From Tamarix chinensis (Eukaryota > Streptophyta > Magnoliopsida > Caryophyllales > Tamaricaceae), in assembly GCA_030549775.1 (NCBI GenBank), contig CM060174.1:54965944-55029943 (forward strand): a DNA stretch of 64,000 nucleotides. Reading direction: 5' to 3'. The notes under the pieces are model-generated. The model saw nothing but the letters and a program-made list of their open reading frames with translations. It made no database searches and had not been told where the DNA came from. The translations under genes and the position numbers were made by a program. This document shows, in pieces, positions 1 to 12,316 of this stretch. Position 1 is the stretch's first letter. Each line of letters begins with the position of its first letter.

Positions 1-899
1 TAACCATGATAATCGCCTAACCACCTTATTATCCCTCTCTTCATCCTTAACCATAAGCATTGGCCTGCTGCCTTCTAGGGTTACCACCAGTCACATCACT
101 ATTAAACCACCACCACATGTCACTTTCCCTCCGCTATCCTTGCCCCTACGCACTCTTAGCTATAAGGTACAAGCTTAGAAAGAGGAAAGACCCTAGCAAA
201 GGACTTAAAAGTTCCTAAACTAAACTAGGAGAATTGGCTTAGGACACAACCATCCATTACCGTCACTACACCACTATGACCACCATTAGTGTCACCACCA
301 CCAACCATGCCATTGTTTGCTTACCACCATTTTTGCCACCTATGTTGAACAGAAATTTAGTTGATGTTTGTGTTTCCCTATTCTCGTCCGTATCCCCATG
401 CAACTTGGGTCGCCAGTACTCCACCCGTCTCTAGAACTTAAAGGGTATTGTTATATGGAAAATATTCCATTACTAAATATAAAATAATAGGCATTAATAT
501 ACCCCCCCAAACTTTGTCCGTCTTCAATAACCAGTCCTCCTTCACTTCTCCTTCAATTCTTTCATATAGCGCGTCCCTTCTCATTCTGTCCCTTCACGCA
601 CTGACACTCTATTCTAACTTAATTTGTGATTTGTGTGGAAGGAAATGAAACATCATAATTATGAAGAAGATGGAGAATAAGAGGCTGGTAGCTATAAACA
701 TCAAGGTGGCACAACTTAAAATTTATGAGATATCAATTTTGATCTTGACGATGTACATATTCATTTTATTTTGTATAGAGGATTATGCATGACAATGTGA
801 GAACATCCAGTAAGCTGGCAGGACCAACGTGGGCCAATGTTGCTTGTAGGCATCAACGTGAGACTTTCACCCAGTCCTGCATAGCCATTATTGTTGAGA
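1..899. other. CAC-rich and AT-rich non-coding DNA, no gene seen
   Basis: The first ~350 bases and 2560-3240 are rich in ACC/CAC triplets and read like old low-complexity or transposon-derived sequence. Short frames such as 448-648 (66 residues) have no recognisable motif and no codon structure. It may be an upstream intron of the DUF3326 gene, whose earlier exons are not visible, but nothing proves that. Confidence 0.5.
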
Positions 900-1122
900 A
901 GCTCACACTTCATTCCCCCACCAATGTGAGAAGCTCACGCTTTATCCCCATCACCAATGCGGCAGGCTCATGCTTTATCCCTCCACCAACTTCACATACT
1001 TATGCATCACCCAGCTCACACTTCATTCCTCCACCAATGTGAGAAGCTCACGCTTTATTCCCATCACCAATGTGGCAGGCTCATGCTTTATCCCTCGACC
1101 AACTTCACATACTCATGCATCA
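900..1122. repeat. 113-bp tandem repeat, two units, built from ~35-bp sub-units
   Basis: Two direct units start at 900 and 1013; AGCTCACACTTCATTCC and CCAATGTGAG both recur 113 bases apart. Each unit holds three related sub-units beginning GCTCAC(A/G)CTT or GCTCATGCTT and carrying CCACCAA. The copies differ at only a few bases. Frames across it (785-1158) are repeats in translation and not a credible protein. Related GCTCATGCT phrases recur around 1689-1800. Confidence 0.8.
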
Positions 1123-4100
1123 CCCCAAACCTCAACTTCTTACACTAGTCATTCCTAATTCAATGTAATCATCATTTCCATTCCTAAATCCTAATCTCTA
1201 TATTCTCTGATCCAACATATCTCAAAAGAGCAATTAGTAAAGCAGTACATAATTTTAACAAGTGGTTGGTTATCAAACAAGCATGCGTTAACTAACCATG
1301 TGAAACTAACAAGAAAGGGGCAGGATGAATAAGAGCAGAGTGGATAAAACTGCTAATAAAGTCTTTAAAACCTAAATGGTGGATTCAATTAAATTAAGGA
1401 GAAAATAGAGTAGAAATATGAATTATGCATCTCCACTAGAATTTCCATTAAGGGGTAATTTTAAGCTAATTGTGTATCAATTTCACGTATACATACATAT
1501 AGATACATGGTTAATTCCACAATAGAGTTGAAAATTTTATATCTATGTCAGACTTATGCAATTTACTCTACTCCTCTTTCGATCGCTCAATTGAATTCCA
1601 CGCCCTAGTTCAAAGAAATTTGAAACCCTTGGGACAATAATTTTACAATTTAAATTTTGGTTGCCCTAATCCAAGGTATGTTAAGAGCTCATGCTACCTT
1701 GTCCAAGATGCATTAGGCATGCACTCTCCCATTCCTTAGTGGCGTTAGGGACTTATGCTCTATTTCCTCACCTAAGTCAAGAGCTCATGCTCTTAGCTCT
1801 AAACTGCTCCAAGACTTCACGTTCCATTGTAGGTTGTAGTCTGCACACTTGCTGCTCTGCTGGGTTGAGTAGTCATGGCCAAAGCTTCCATTAGTTTAAA
1901 GACAACAATCTACACCATAATGCACATATTTAGAAATTAAAGCAAGTTGCTTACTTTGGATGTACGCCGAAAGATACAAATCTGCATACTTCTATACCAC
2001 GCTAGGTTAGAGGATGAAGCTGAGAAAAGTGAGAGTTGCATGAGGTGTGAATGGAGGTGAGGAAAGAACATGAGGTATGAATGAAAGGTGCAGATATAGT
2101 AATGTGTGTGTGTGTCCCCTCCCCCCTCCTTTCAAATAGCTCCCTAGTACTTGAATCACCACATCCTTTGGCCTCTTGTGCCCCATTTCCTGCCACAAAA
2201 TTGCTTGCATCCACTCTCCATAACACTTCGCTTGCAGTCACTAAGCCTTAAGTAATAAAATTGTGCGGTCGCAGTGTCACGGTATCGAGGTATCATGAAT
2301 AATATTTTATATGTCTCGGTGTGTTTTTAGTATTTTATTCCCGACAAATATTAGTAAATAGAGGTAAATATGGGTCAGATATCGGCAACTATTAACTGAT
2401 AACCTATATATCGCCAATAAATATGTGAAACTCTAAAAATGTCACGTATCACCAATTTTGTGTATTAATTGACCTAAACTTCAATAACTATTAGCCGATA
2501 TTGTGTATCAAGACCAATATTTAATTGTATGTTAAGCCTATAACACTATGCTTGGCCTCTTCCATCATTTCGGCAAACCTAATCGGATCCCAACCCAACA
2601 CATGGGACCCACTATCACCACCATCCTTTGACGCCACAACAACCTAGTTTAGCAACCCACCGCCTATTACCTTATCCCCTGACCCCACACAATACCTTCA
2701 GCTACTCATGAACACACTATCTTCTTCATCGGCCACTTCTCTTTAGGACCTTAGTCGTAAGCCCCCCACCACATTATCCTTCACACACCTAAACGTAGCC
2801 ATTGCACCATTGACCACAAACACCAAAACACCTTCTCTTAAATTATTGGTGCATGCTTGACCCACATAATCCCCATTGTGCCTCTGTTGCACCACTTGCA
2901 ACATGCTGTTACAACATCGACCACCATCAACACTTTCCTAACCTTGCTTATCACCACGGAAACCCAAACAAACCATCACCTGCACATCCTTATTTATTTA
3001 ACCCTCTATAACCCGCTACAATTGACTCTACCATTTTGTGCCCATGATAATAGCACTCGTGATGACCAATGACAAATGCACCATTGTCACTTACTTTTAT
3101 CACACCCCTAAAATCCCAATTGCAACCCTTCCATCGGCCACACCACCCACCACAACCTTTTTGTCACTCACTCCACCATCTATGGCAACCTTAATGAAGT
3201 TGACTTAAATTTTCACGATTAACCCTATTTGCCTTATTGTTAGACCCAACAAGCTGCCACACTTCTAGTAGTTGGCTAGGGAAGTAAAAAAAATCTTGCT
3301 TCCTAGTGATATCCTTGTTTTGGTTGACGCCATCATAACCATTCCTTTGATTCACATGCAATTGACTATTCTATAGTTTAGTCTCATTGGTCTTGTTTCT
3401 CATTGACGCAAATTTCGTAGCATATGGTGTTGTCTTAACATTCCATGGAGCACGGTCCATAGTGGAAGAGGGGAATGAACCACACAAGGAATCACTAAAC
3501 ATGAATGACAACATTTATATGGTATGCCGTTATTCTTTATTTGTAACTCTTTTCTTTACTCTAAAACATTATGGATGAGAAAAATGATAAAACTATGCTA
3601 TATAATAAATAAAATAAACACTTCCTATGCGTACAAAAAGAATAAAAGTAATGATGAAAGCACTAAGTTAGATAATAGGTATCCTTTTTGTTAAAATAAA
3701 TAAGAATCTAAGTAAAAGTACTAAGGTAAAATGAAATATTTTGAATCTAAGTTTCTAGCAATAACCTAACCTTTCAAGGGTTGAAAAGCTTACAAAAAAT
3801 CTCCATATATTCTATTTACAACATGCATTTTGAGGTATAAAACAAAAATTTATAATTCTATTCTAATGTTACCTTTCAATCCTAGTTCTTCTCACTTTCA
3901 TTTCTCTCTTTTGTTTCAAACCTAAAATTTTTGCTAGTATACTCTAACACCCACCATCGGCGTCTATGGATCTCCTGAAGAGGTGAAGTAGGCTTGATTG
4001 TAGCACTTGGCTCTTTATGAAGTTGTTATGGCGGTGATGAAAGAGCTACAAAACTATATTACAGTTAGAAAGACTCAAAGCTATAAGTGAAGTGTATTGC

Positions 4101-6138
4101 CTTTAAGATGATGAATGAACACATACTTAATGGCAACATATGCATGACCTATGTGCATATTTGTGCACATGTCCCAACCTTAGTCAACCTCATTGTGCAC
4201 ACATTGCATACAAACGTATCAAATCAGACATGATCAGGCAGAAATTGGTCTTTTCGGCCAGATTTGGTGGCCATTGTTGCATTTAGTGATCGCTACTACC
4301 AATGTTCATAGATCTCCTTCAGCTCCCGGTCAAAATGCATTGGCTTCTAAAATCAATTGCTTCAGTTTTTGCTTGAATTCAAATCTAACCATTGATATCA
4401 AAAACCATCTTGTGCTAGGATGGATGACACCAAAAATTAGCGGTGGGCTAAGCATTGTTTAATTTATTATTCTTTTCGCTAATTTGGTAGTGGCCAGGTA
4501 TTATCAAAATTTCTTCACCAGTTCATTTTTTGCTCTTCGGTTCTTCTTTCGTTGTCAGAAATCATCCTTTGAGGTTGCTTGCTTGTTAAGTAGTTGGTGA
4601 CTAGACAAGCTTTGGTGTTGGACTAGATTTCGGCAACCGGTGGGGATACTCCCAGTATTGCTTGGTTGGGAATAGATAACAGTGATGGGGTATTTTGAAA
4701 ATAAGGTGTAATGTTTTTGTTTTATACATTAATTTGCTTTTTTCATTAATTAACATCCCAAACCTCTTATTTTGACGTCAAGCCTGAAATTGCCCAAGTT
4801 GACAACCGAGTATAAGTTGCAAATCTTTTTTAAATATTCTTCAAATTTTATACTGCACTTAAGGAGTCAAAGGAAGTTGTTTGCTCACTGCACTAGTGAA
4901 GTTAGATAATTGTTGATTACCTATAATGATGTTGAAGATGTGACTACTGGCAAGGGCATGTAATAATTAGAGAAGTATGTGATGATGGCCAAGGGGGCAC
5001 AATGCCAGTTTGCACTCAATTCACTCTCTTGCACTTATTTGAAGTCTAATTGATGTTTATTGCACTTGGATTTGGCTGATCTCTTTTGATTTTGTGATTG
5101 GTAAAACTTGGGATATAGTTTTGTTTTGTTTTGATTAGGTTGCAATGGGTGCTATATGCTTCACTACAACTCTTATGTTTCTAGTTAGCTTGACAATATG
5201 TTGAAAGACTCCATTGTACATGTCATTACAATATACTCATTATCCCAAAAAGATTGATGATCCCCAAAACATTAAGTTCGTCGAAAGTACTCCATCAAGT
5301 TACAAGTTTCGTCATGCAGATGTGATCAATATGGGTACATTTGGTATATTGGAGTACCAATTAAAAGAAGTATATGTAAATGATCCTATTAAACTTATTA
5401 GATTATCATTTAGATAAAGTTGGGGTATATAATTTGTTATGGGTCATGCCTCTCCAAGTTGTTCTAATGCATTGTCAAGGAAGGCTAGATATTTACTCTT
5501 GAATGGCAAGGCATATCTTAGCTATATCCCACTATGTCTCTATTTCTATATTATATTAATTTTTATTTCATGTTGTTTCATTTGTTTGTTTCATCTATGG
5601 AAATACTTATTTGATGCAATATAAAGTTTATACCCTATCGAAGAGACCATATAAATGACCTTAGGTATGGATGTTGAGCCAACCATTTCTCATTAACCTA
5701 TAATAGAAGATTCCAAGGCCTCAGTCACCCTTGGAGTCAACAGTAGTCACCAGAGTTAGCGACGCTTGCAGATCAACCCGGAGTACCAATGACTCCACTT
5801 TCGGTGTCTTTTGGCAAGCAACACCAACACCTAGCACTACTTACCTACCTTTCCATGTTGACGTCCAACCACTGGCCAGCATCATTTGGTCTCCTGTTAT
5901 CGACACCTACCACATCACTATCATTAGGGTTGTAAATGTGCTAACTTGTGTTGGACCTTCCCTTATTCAAGCTCAGTTTGTTTACTAAATGAATATAAAT
6001 ATTGGTGTTTAATGAGAAGGTGGAAAATATTTGTATATATTTCTTGACATATATATTTGGGTTATGTGGGTTTGATTATGGATTTGATTACATTTAACAT
6101 TTGTTCATTAACATATATATGTCCTCTTCATTCCAAAG
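1123..6138. other. Long non-coding stretch upstream of the recognised exons
   Basis: AT-rich DNA with a CAC-rich patch near 2560-3240 and a GT run near 2103-2115. I searched by eye for the N-terminal DUF3326 exons (the parts before the G-I-D-x-L-A-G segment) and did not find them. Two frames are a little less random, 4193-4462 (89 residues) and 5214-5417 (67 residues), but I recognise neither and neither shows splice-site support. Most of this is probably intron or intergenic DNA. Confidence 0.5.
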
Positions 6139-6279
6139 GGAATCGATACATTGGCAGGGGTGGAGGCCATCATAAGCCATCTACTAGTGAAAGAATTCAG
6201 AATCCCTTGTGCACATGCTCCAGCACTATCATCAGTCTCATTATGTGATTCTCTATCTCCGAGATCAGCTGCTGAGGAG
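6139..6279 (+). CDS. DUF3326 gene, first visible exon (47 codons)
   Basis: Opens after the acceptor ...TTCCAAAG and closes before the donor GTAATGG at 6280. It encodes GIDTLAGVEAIISHLLVKEF, then a segment with IPCAHAPALS and LSPRSAAEE. The Cys-Ala-His-Ala-Pro-Ala motif is the most distinctive part of the family. The acceptor could also be read one base later, but the next exon's phase supports this start. Confidence 0.85.
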
Positions 6280-9200
6280 GTAATGGTATTTGAAGAATGA
6301 TACTCTAAAGATGAGCATCAAAAGAATCCACTTTGCATATACATAGATGAATGACTGAAGCTTATTCCTTTGTAAACTAATGGTCTTTAATTTCTCAAAT
6401 ATGCCGCCTTGTCTGAATTCAATTAGTGGTTGAATGGTTAACTGCGGGCTCCATCAGATTATGTCATTGATATTCAAAGCATTGCTATCCTGATCCCTCC
6501 CTGATATTACTGTTCAATAGTTGAAAGATCTTTCTGACTCTAAATAGGGTTTGCTAATTTCTGGAATTTACTGATGCTTGAAGATAAATTGACTTGATTG
6601 GAATCTTCACACTTCATTCCCAATCTCTCCTTTAGTAGCATATTTGAAATTCCAGGCCACATTTATAGCTATGTGGATTTATTTTTATGTTCCAATCTAC
6701 ATTCCCAACCTTCTAACCAAGTCCAACCCACCCACCAAAATATTTATTGGTTAAAGCCACATGGTGATGCATTTGCTTATTCTGAGGTGCTTGAACCAGC
6801 TCATGCCCCACTGGGGGGAAGGAGTGTGGGTGTGTGTGTGTTGTGGTTTTTTTGGGGGGGGGGGGACTGGGGAGTTGACCATGGTATGAATGCTTTCTAT
6901 GCTTTGCCTAAGTTATCAATGATTTAGTGTCTTTTTTTTTCGTCTGATTTTATTTATATTCAACCCTGATTTGGTACTACTAATTGCACCACTATATGCA
7001 ACCAATTTGTTGTTACTTCCCTCTTCATGTGATAGATGTTGCTAGGCATATGAGCTACAAATTTAAGCTCCTGCAGTGATGAATTTTTTTTCTTCTTTTA
7101 AATCATAGTTCTTATTTCCACGCGTAACTGTACTCTGCAATAGATTGGGTATACCTTTTTGCCTTGTGTGCTTGCTGGGCTAAGTAATGCACCGCAGTAT
7201 GTGGTAAAGGAGCATGACACCGGGGCAAAGGGTTGTGTATTAGCAAGTGATGTGGATAGTATTATCCTGCCAGCTGATGCATGTGGAGGAAGTGGTTCTC
7301 TTGCGTTTGCAAGAAGAAAAATAAACAAGGTAGATACTTTTACAGTTAACTATTATGTTTTTGAGTTTGTCCTAGTACCAGATGTCCTTTCCTTATTGTT
7401 ACAAGTTATATATCTAATGTGAAATTACGTCTCTGTTAATTTTATGCAGCCACTTATAATAGCTGTGGAGGAGAATGAAACTGTTCTTAACGATACACCT
7501 GATAAACATGGGATTGATGCAGTATGTGATCTATGACTTTTATATGTTTGCACCTTATATTTATCTTCATGTAATTTGGCAGACTCGAGACTAAATTGAT
7601 CCCAAGCATAACTGGATTATACCAACCAGTTCAAATTGGAAACCTGTGAATCAGTTGTCCTGACAAGCAAATGGACTAGTTAAAACAGAGGCAAAGTCTG
7701 TAAAATGGCCAATTGTTTCGAAACCAATTTCGAATCATTGTGCTTCATTTTATTTAATATACGTATATATTGGTAGTTTTAAAACTGTTTATGCTTTTTG
7801 TGATACGTGAATATTTTATGTGACATTTTGCCGTAAGTTATATTTTCAAATAAATTTGCACATAAATTGTTTATACTTTATATATTAGTGGGAGCCATCA
7901 GGTCGACTAGTGTGGACAACTAGCCTCACTAGTTATCTAGTGGCGAGACTGGTTTGATCACATGCTCTCTGCTATAGTTGCTCAGACCCATGTTTTGGTC
8001 ATTAGTATCGATAAATATAAAGCAATTGCTTTGAACTCGGCCATCATTTTGGTGGCCTATGTTTTCATAAATTGACTTTGTGGACGTGTTTAAGGGTCCT
8101 AGAAAATAAAAATTAAATATTTCATGTTGGCTTGGGTATAACTGAGGATCTCAAATGTGGTTGCTATTGACCTTAGAAATGACTGACAATGGATCTTTTA
8201 GTACTCAAGGTATATTGACATTTTCCTACCTTGACTCAAATGTAGTCGAGTTCTTCATTGCACACACTTAAGAGCTGATATACCACATACAGGAATGTAT
8301 TGGGGTAGTTACATGCTGAAAGACTTGAAAAACTTCCCAAAGAATTTCCAAAAATATCCTAAAATAAAATAGAATTTTCGTTCTCCAAGGAGAATCTTTA
8401 AACATTTTGATAATTGAGAATAACAAAACATACATCATAGTCACCATCGTTTCTTGCTGTCAGAGGAGTATGGTGATTGTAGTGGTGTGGTGAAACATTG
8501 GTGATGCTGTGCATTGAGTGGAAGCTAGGGAGAGAGAAAGAGGAAGGCTAAATGTTTGCCTGGATTTGGAAGGTTGAATTGGAGGGGTGGTGGTGCAAGG
8601 GGGTATGAAGTTATGGTTGTAAAAACGTTGCTTACAGTTGCGGAAAAGATTAGGAAGGCTCTGTGGTGTAAGGTGGCCAGGAGAGGTAGGCCGGAAGATT
8701 GGGAAGACTTTATCATGCGAGAGGTGAGTCCTTGGGTTTCAAAATCACAATTTATGTCTTAGAATGTTATTATCCTTTTCACCGATTGATCCAGATCTTA
8801 GGTAAAACATTAATGATTAGAATTGTGGTAAGATATTATTGTCTTAGGCATGGTTGGTAGATTCTTACAATTTGAGGTGGAGTGTACATAGAATATTGAG
8901 ATTCTTGGTAGATATTTTATCCAGTTTGTCTTAAAATCTATTTTTCCCCTTATTCTTTCGCATAGCCCCTAACCCTTGAATTTAGATCCCCTATTACTTT
9001 GCTCCATACTTTATTTTGATCATGAGTTGATGCAAATGAAGCATGTTGAGGTCGATCGTTGCAATTAAATGTTGAAGAAAAATAGTGATAACAGAGTTCA
9101 AATCATATCCAAATAGTAAAATAAATATTTAATGTCTATTATGGTGTTAGCTGAATGATTTCTAATTAGCTCATGATAATCTTTTGTTTAATTTCTTGTG

Positions 9201-10474
9201 GTTTTGTTGGCTTCGTGATGTCAATCAGCTTAGTATATGGTTTTATGGTTGTTAAATTAATTTATTAAGTATGCATCTTAACCAAATACATTTTTTTTTG
9301 TCTTTATTCTCTTGAATTCTTTACAGCTAAAATAACTTTTTTTGGGGGGAAAGGTTATCTTGATTCTATTGAACAATGAAAGACATTGTCCAATTGCCTG
9401 CATGATGCCTCTGCGCCTTTGAGCTTCTTTATTCATATTGTATTTTTTATTTTTCTAGAAGCTAAAGAATGGCATTTGGAGCAAAATTCATTTTATGTTT
9501 TAGTTGTTGATTTATGCCATGTTTGAAGTTACTTATCAAAAATAGTTATTTATAATAGTTACTTATTTTATAAATTTTTAGTATAATTTTTTTAAAAAAT
9601 AAGTAATTATTATGGATAACTACTTTGATAAGTAGTTTCAAACAAACTTTTAATGTAGTTCACACTTTGTAAAACCAATTTAACAATTTGTGTGTCGTTA
9701 GTAGGTTGTTACAACGTAATCTATGGCTATATAAGAGCTTAAGCGTGTGTTTTAGTCCTGTGCAACTTCAAATATTGTAATTTATAGTGTACAAGCTGAT
9801 TTTAAGGCCCTTGTTGATCTTTGGTGGAGTCTCAATTTTGACAACTTGGTGAGATGTTGGAGAATGGGCCTTATATTATTAATTGGGCCAGATAAAGTTG
9901 AGCCTTCTTTGGTTGGATAATTTCTGTTGAGTTGGTCGAGAATATGTAGTTTTAGCATTAAAATTATAATTATACAAACAGAATAAAAAAAAGGGGTTTA
10001 ATATATACGTTAGTTTGGTATTTTCTAATGCTCTTGTTTCCTCGTGCTTGGAGAAATGTGGCGTTTCTGTTTTATTTTTTGGACCTGTCTTCTCTTCTGT
10101 GCAACCTATAGCTTCTCAATGATATGGGATACTTGATGGCGTAACCCCAATGGTTTCATCTTAGTTGTTAATGTGTCTCCTTTTACTTCTCGCTTACTTC
10201 GTTTCTTATCCTTTTCTTTTTTCTTTTTTCTCTATTTCCATTTTAGCCGACGATTCTCCATTGTGGCCTCTTTGTATTGGACTTTTATGTCTAATTACCC
10301 TTGCAAAACATGATTTTTCGATAGATGAAGGTATCGAATTATTGGGAAGCTATAGGAATTATTGCAGCTCATAAAGCAGGCATCGATCCAAATTCTCTTC
10401 GGCGGAACAGAATTGGTAACATCTCTCAGAGATCGTCCATCGCCTCCAGCGGCCTCACAGCTTTCCCCGCTTGA
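6139..10474 (+). CDS. DUF3326 family protein, 3' part of gene (four exons)
   Basis: The spliced product of the exons at 6139-6279, 7144-7329, 7450-7521 and 10331-10474 gives 180 residues ending at TGA 10472-10474. Every junction is phase 0 with GT donors and AG acceptors. The segments LAGVEAIISHLLVKEF, IPCAHAPALS, LSPRSAAEE, GYTFLPCVLAGLSNAPQ, SDVDSIILPADACGG, IIAVEENETVLNDTP and NYWEAIGIIAAHKAGIDP fall in the order I know from DUF3326 proteins of cyanobacteria and plants. Function is unknown; a chloroplast location is plausible from the cyanobacterial kinship, but no transit peptide is visible because the N-terminal half (roughly 200-250 residues in the family) is missing here. No stop or frameshift interrupts the four exons, so the gene may be intact, with 5' exons before this window or beyond a large intron. 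Introns are 864, 120 and 2,809 bp. Confidence 0.85.
6829..6865 (+). repeat. GT microsatellite followed by a G12 run
   Basis: A (GT)n run is followed by T7 and twelve consecutive G at about 6854-6865, all inside the first visible DUF3326 intron. A G-run this long can slip in sequencing or fold as G-rich DNA. Confidence 0.8.
7144..7329 (+). CDS. DUF3326 gene, second visible exon (62 codons)
   Basis: Acceptor ...CTCTGCAATAG at 7142-7143, donor GTAGAT at 7330. Encodes IGYTFLPCVLAGLSNAPQYV, a variable stretch VKEHDTGAKGCVLA, and SDVDSIILPADACGGSGSLA followed by FARRKINK. The Asp-Val-Asp and Ala-Cys-Gly-Gly motifs are family hallmarks. Confidence 0.88.
7450..7521 (+). CDS. DUF3326 gene, third visible exon (24 codons)
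   Basis: Acceptor TTTATGCAG at 7441-7449, donor GTATGTG at 7522. Encodes PLIIAVEENETVLNDTPDKH followed by GIDA, matching the family's conserved IAVEEN...L..TP segment. Confidence 0.85.
9514..9650. mobile_element. MITE with ~48-bp terminal inverted repeats
   Basis: The left arm GTTTGAAGTTACTTATCAAA, continuing to TTACTTATT, is mirrored by the right arm ending GATAAGTAGTTTCAAACAAA. Pairing runs for roughly 48 bases with few mismatches, leaving a short AT-rich loop. The whole is ~135 bp, non-coding, and sits in the 2.8-kb intron of the DUF3326 gene. Ends of the GCCATGTTTG type and a TTA/TAA context fit a PIF/Harbinger-like (Tourist) or hAT MITE; the target duplication is not clear enough to decide. 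Confidence 0.75.
10331..10474 (+). CDS. DUF3326 gene, last exon (47 codons and stop)
   Basis: Acceptor GATGAAG at 10329-10330. Encodes VSNYWEAIGIIAAHKAGIDP, then NSLRRNRIGNISQ and a short Ser-rich tail ending FPA. The family core ends at about RRNRIGNI; the tail is variable in plants. TGA is at 10472-10474. Confidence 0.85.
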   Translation, partial: VSNYWEAIGIIAAHKAGIDPNSLRRNRIGNISQRSSIASSGLTAFPA

Positions 10475-10930
10475 TCTATCTAGTCTCTACTGAGAGGTAT
10501 GCTTGGGTGCATGTGTGTTTGGCTGCTCTTTGCTCACTGTGGTGTGCAAATATCGCCATAAATATCATTTGACCTGCAGGGAGTGAAAATAGTCGATACC
10601 TGGAAGAGAGTGGAGCGCAACCGTCTTCACAGCTGTTATTTTATGACAACACAAGCGGTTAAATTTTGGGCAAACAACGATTCAAGAAGGCGGCCATAAT
10701 ACTGTTTCATGACGGTATCGCTGATGTCCGCTTCAGTTTTGAACCACTAGGACTTGGCCAGAGACATTGTGATATTATCATGTTTGCTCTCTTCTGCAGT
10801 CTGCGATCCAATGAAACATTGAACTGCTAGTGCGTGTGTATCCATATAAACCCATTATTCGAGTAGCGATGTGAGGGTGGTAACTTCAGGCTCTCATTAT
10901 TATTGCATGAATTTGAGTGCAATACAAAGA
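10475..10930 (+). other. Likely 3' UTR of the DUF3326 gene, with a possible small intron
   Basis: The sequence after the stop has more mixed composition than the AT-rich spacer beyond ~10930. A donor-like GAG|GTATGC at 10497 and an acceptor TGACCTGCAG ending at 10579 would delimit an 83-bp 3' UTR intron, 22 bases past the stop. This is inferred from motifs only; no transcript evidence is available. Confidence 0.4.
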
Positions 10931-12316
10931 GGACATTTTATAAGATTTTTATAAAACAAACTTGATTATTTTATTGATAAAAACTTTTTATATACTACAT
11001 TAGTATTGTAGTTGTAAAATATTCTAAGATGTGGGTCTCACCTAGAGGTGCAAAATTACACATTCGTATCCATATATATTTGACTAAATTGGATATATTT
11101 ACAAAATATGCGATTGCATTTATATTCCGAATGAAAACAATAAAATGTTTGATTAAAAAAAACAATGAAAAACTGAATACAATAAGCATAATACAGTATA
11201 ACATGTTCTAAAATGTAATATAATGCATCTAAAATGCAGTATAATATGTTAAATTTTATATGCAATAGCTGAAACTTGATAAATTGCATTATTTATATTC
11301 CAGAAATTAATTTAAAGTACCTGGAAAGCATTTGGTGAATGTAATTTATTATTCTTCAATGATTTTTTTTATCCTAATAATAGATTGTATGAGTTAGTGT
11401 TAGAGTGGGCCAAATTACTTAATGGGAGTTGAAATGAGTATTTTTTTCCCTTTTTAAGATTTATCAAAAAGTGAAAATACTAATTAAAACTTAAGGTTAG
11501 TCTTAAATAAACTCAAGCATTATGTTCCTTGTGAAGTAAACACAAAACAATTAGTTTGTAGAACCATTTTAATTTGAATCCTCAAGTGATAAGTTCATTG
11601 TATGGTTCCTCGTGAGTAAAAACAAAAATAATAAATATAAAGTTAGACATTATATTTACGCAATTCTTTTATTCAAGATATACTTCTATCAAAGAATAAC
11701 ATGCATAAATGATCCTAACTACTCATATTTCTCATAATAATATGAATTAAATGATATACCATGTGTTTGAACTCACAAACCACACATTAACTCAAACTCT
11801 GAGTTGGAGCATATTTCTACCTCCAGAAGCTTAACTCAATATCAACTTACTTAAGGTGTGCATAGATCTAACCTTTTTGGGCTATTAGTTGATCTCTACT
11901 TCATGATCGGTAAGTGGGCACAACTCAATTAAAAGTTTGACAACAAGAAACTCAAGGAGGAATGGTGTAGTTGTTGATGACACGGAGTTTAGACCCTTTT
12001 ATTGTACAATTATGGTAATAGTGAGAAGGTATCATTCTAAACTGAATATTGAAAAAACTCATCTAAATCTAGGTAATACAAATAATAAACTAAAAAAGGC
12101 TGCATCATAAAAAATAATAAAAAGAATATAATGGGAGGGGATTAAAATAGACAATAATAAAACATAATAATATTAAACACTAAATATGGGTGAAGACAAT
12201 AATGATGAAGATGTTATGATAGTCAATGTCCAGCACCATCTAAGGTCCGAAAATAACAACTAACTTCTATTTCATTTATTAGTGATGATAAGGAGATTAA
12301 CTAAGTTATAAGTTAT
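10931..12316. other. AT-rich intergenic spacer
   Basis: Very AT-rich DNA. Short frames on both strands around 10995-11289 overlap one another and look like chance. No repeat boundary, RNA gene or recognisable protein is seen. Confidence 0.6.

Noticed and set aside
5214..5417. 67-residue frame with KFRHADVINMGTFGILEYQL
   Set aside because: It looks protein-like in composition but I recognise no family, see no splice support and no continuation; kept only as a remark in the upstream region.
6598..6927. 109-residue frame as an extra DUF3326 exon
   Set aside because: It lies between two exons that join in phase without it and has no similarity to the family; it also runs into the G12 tract.
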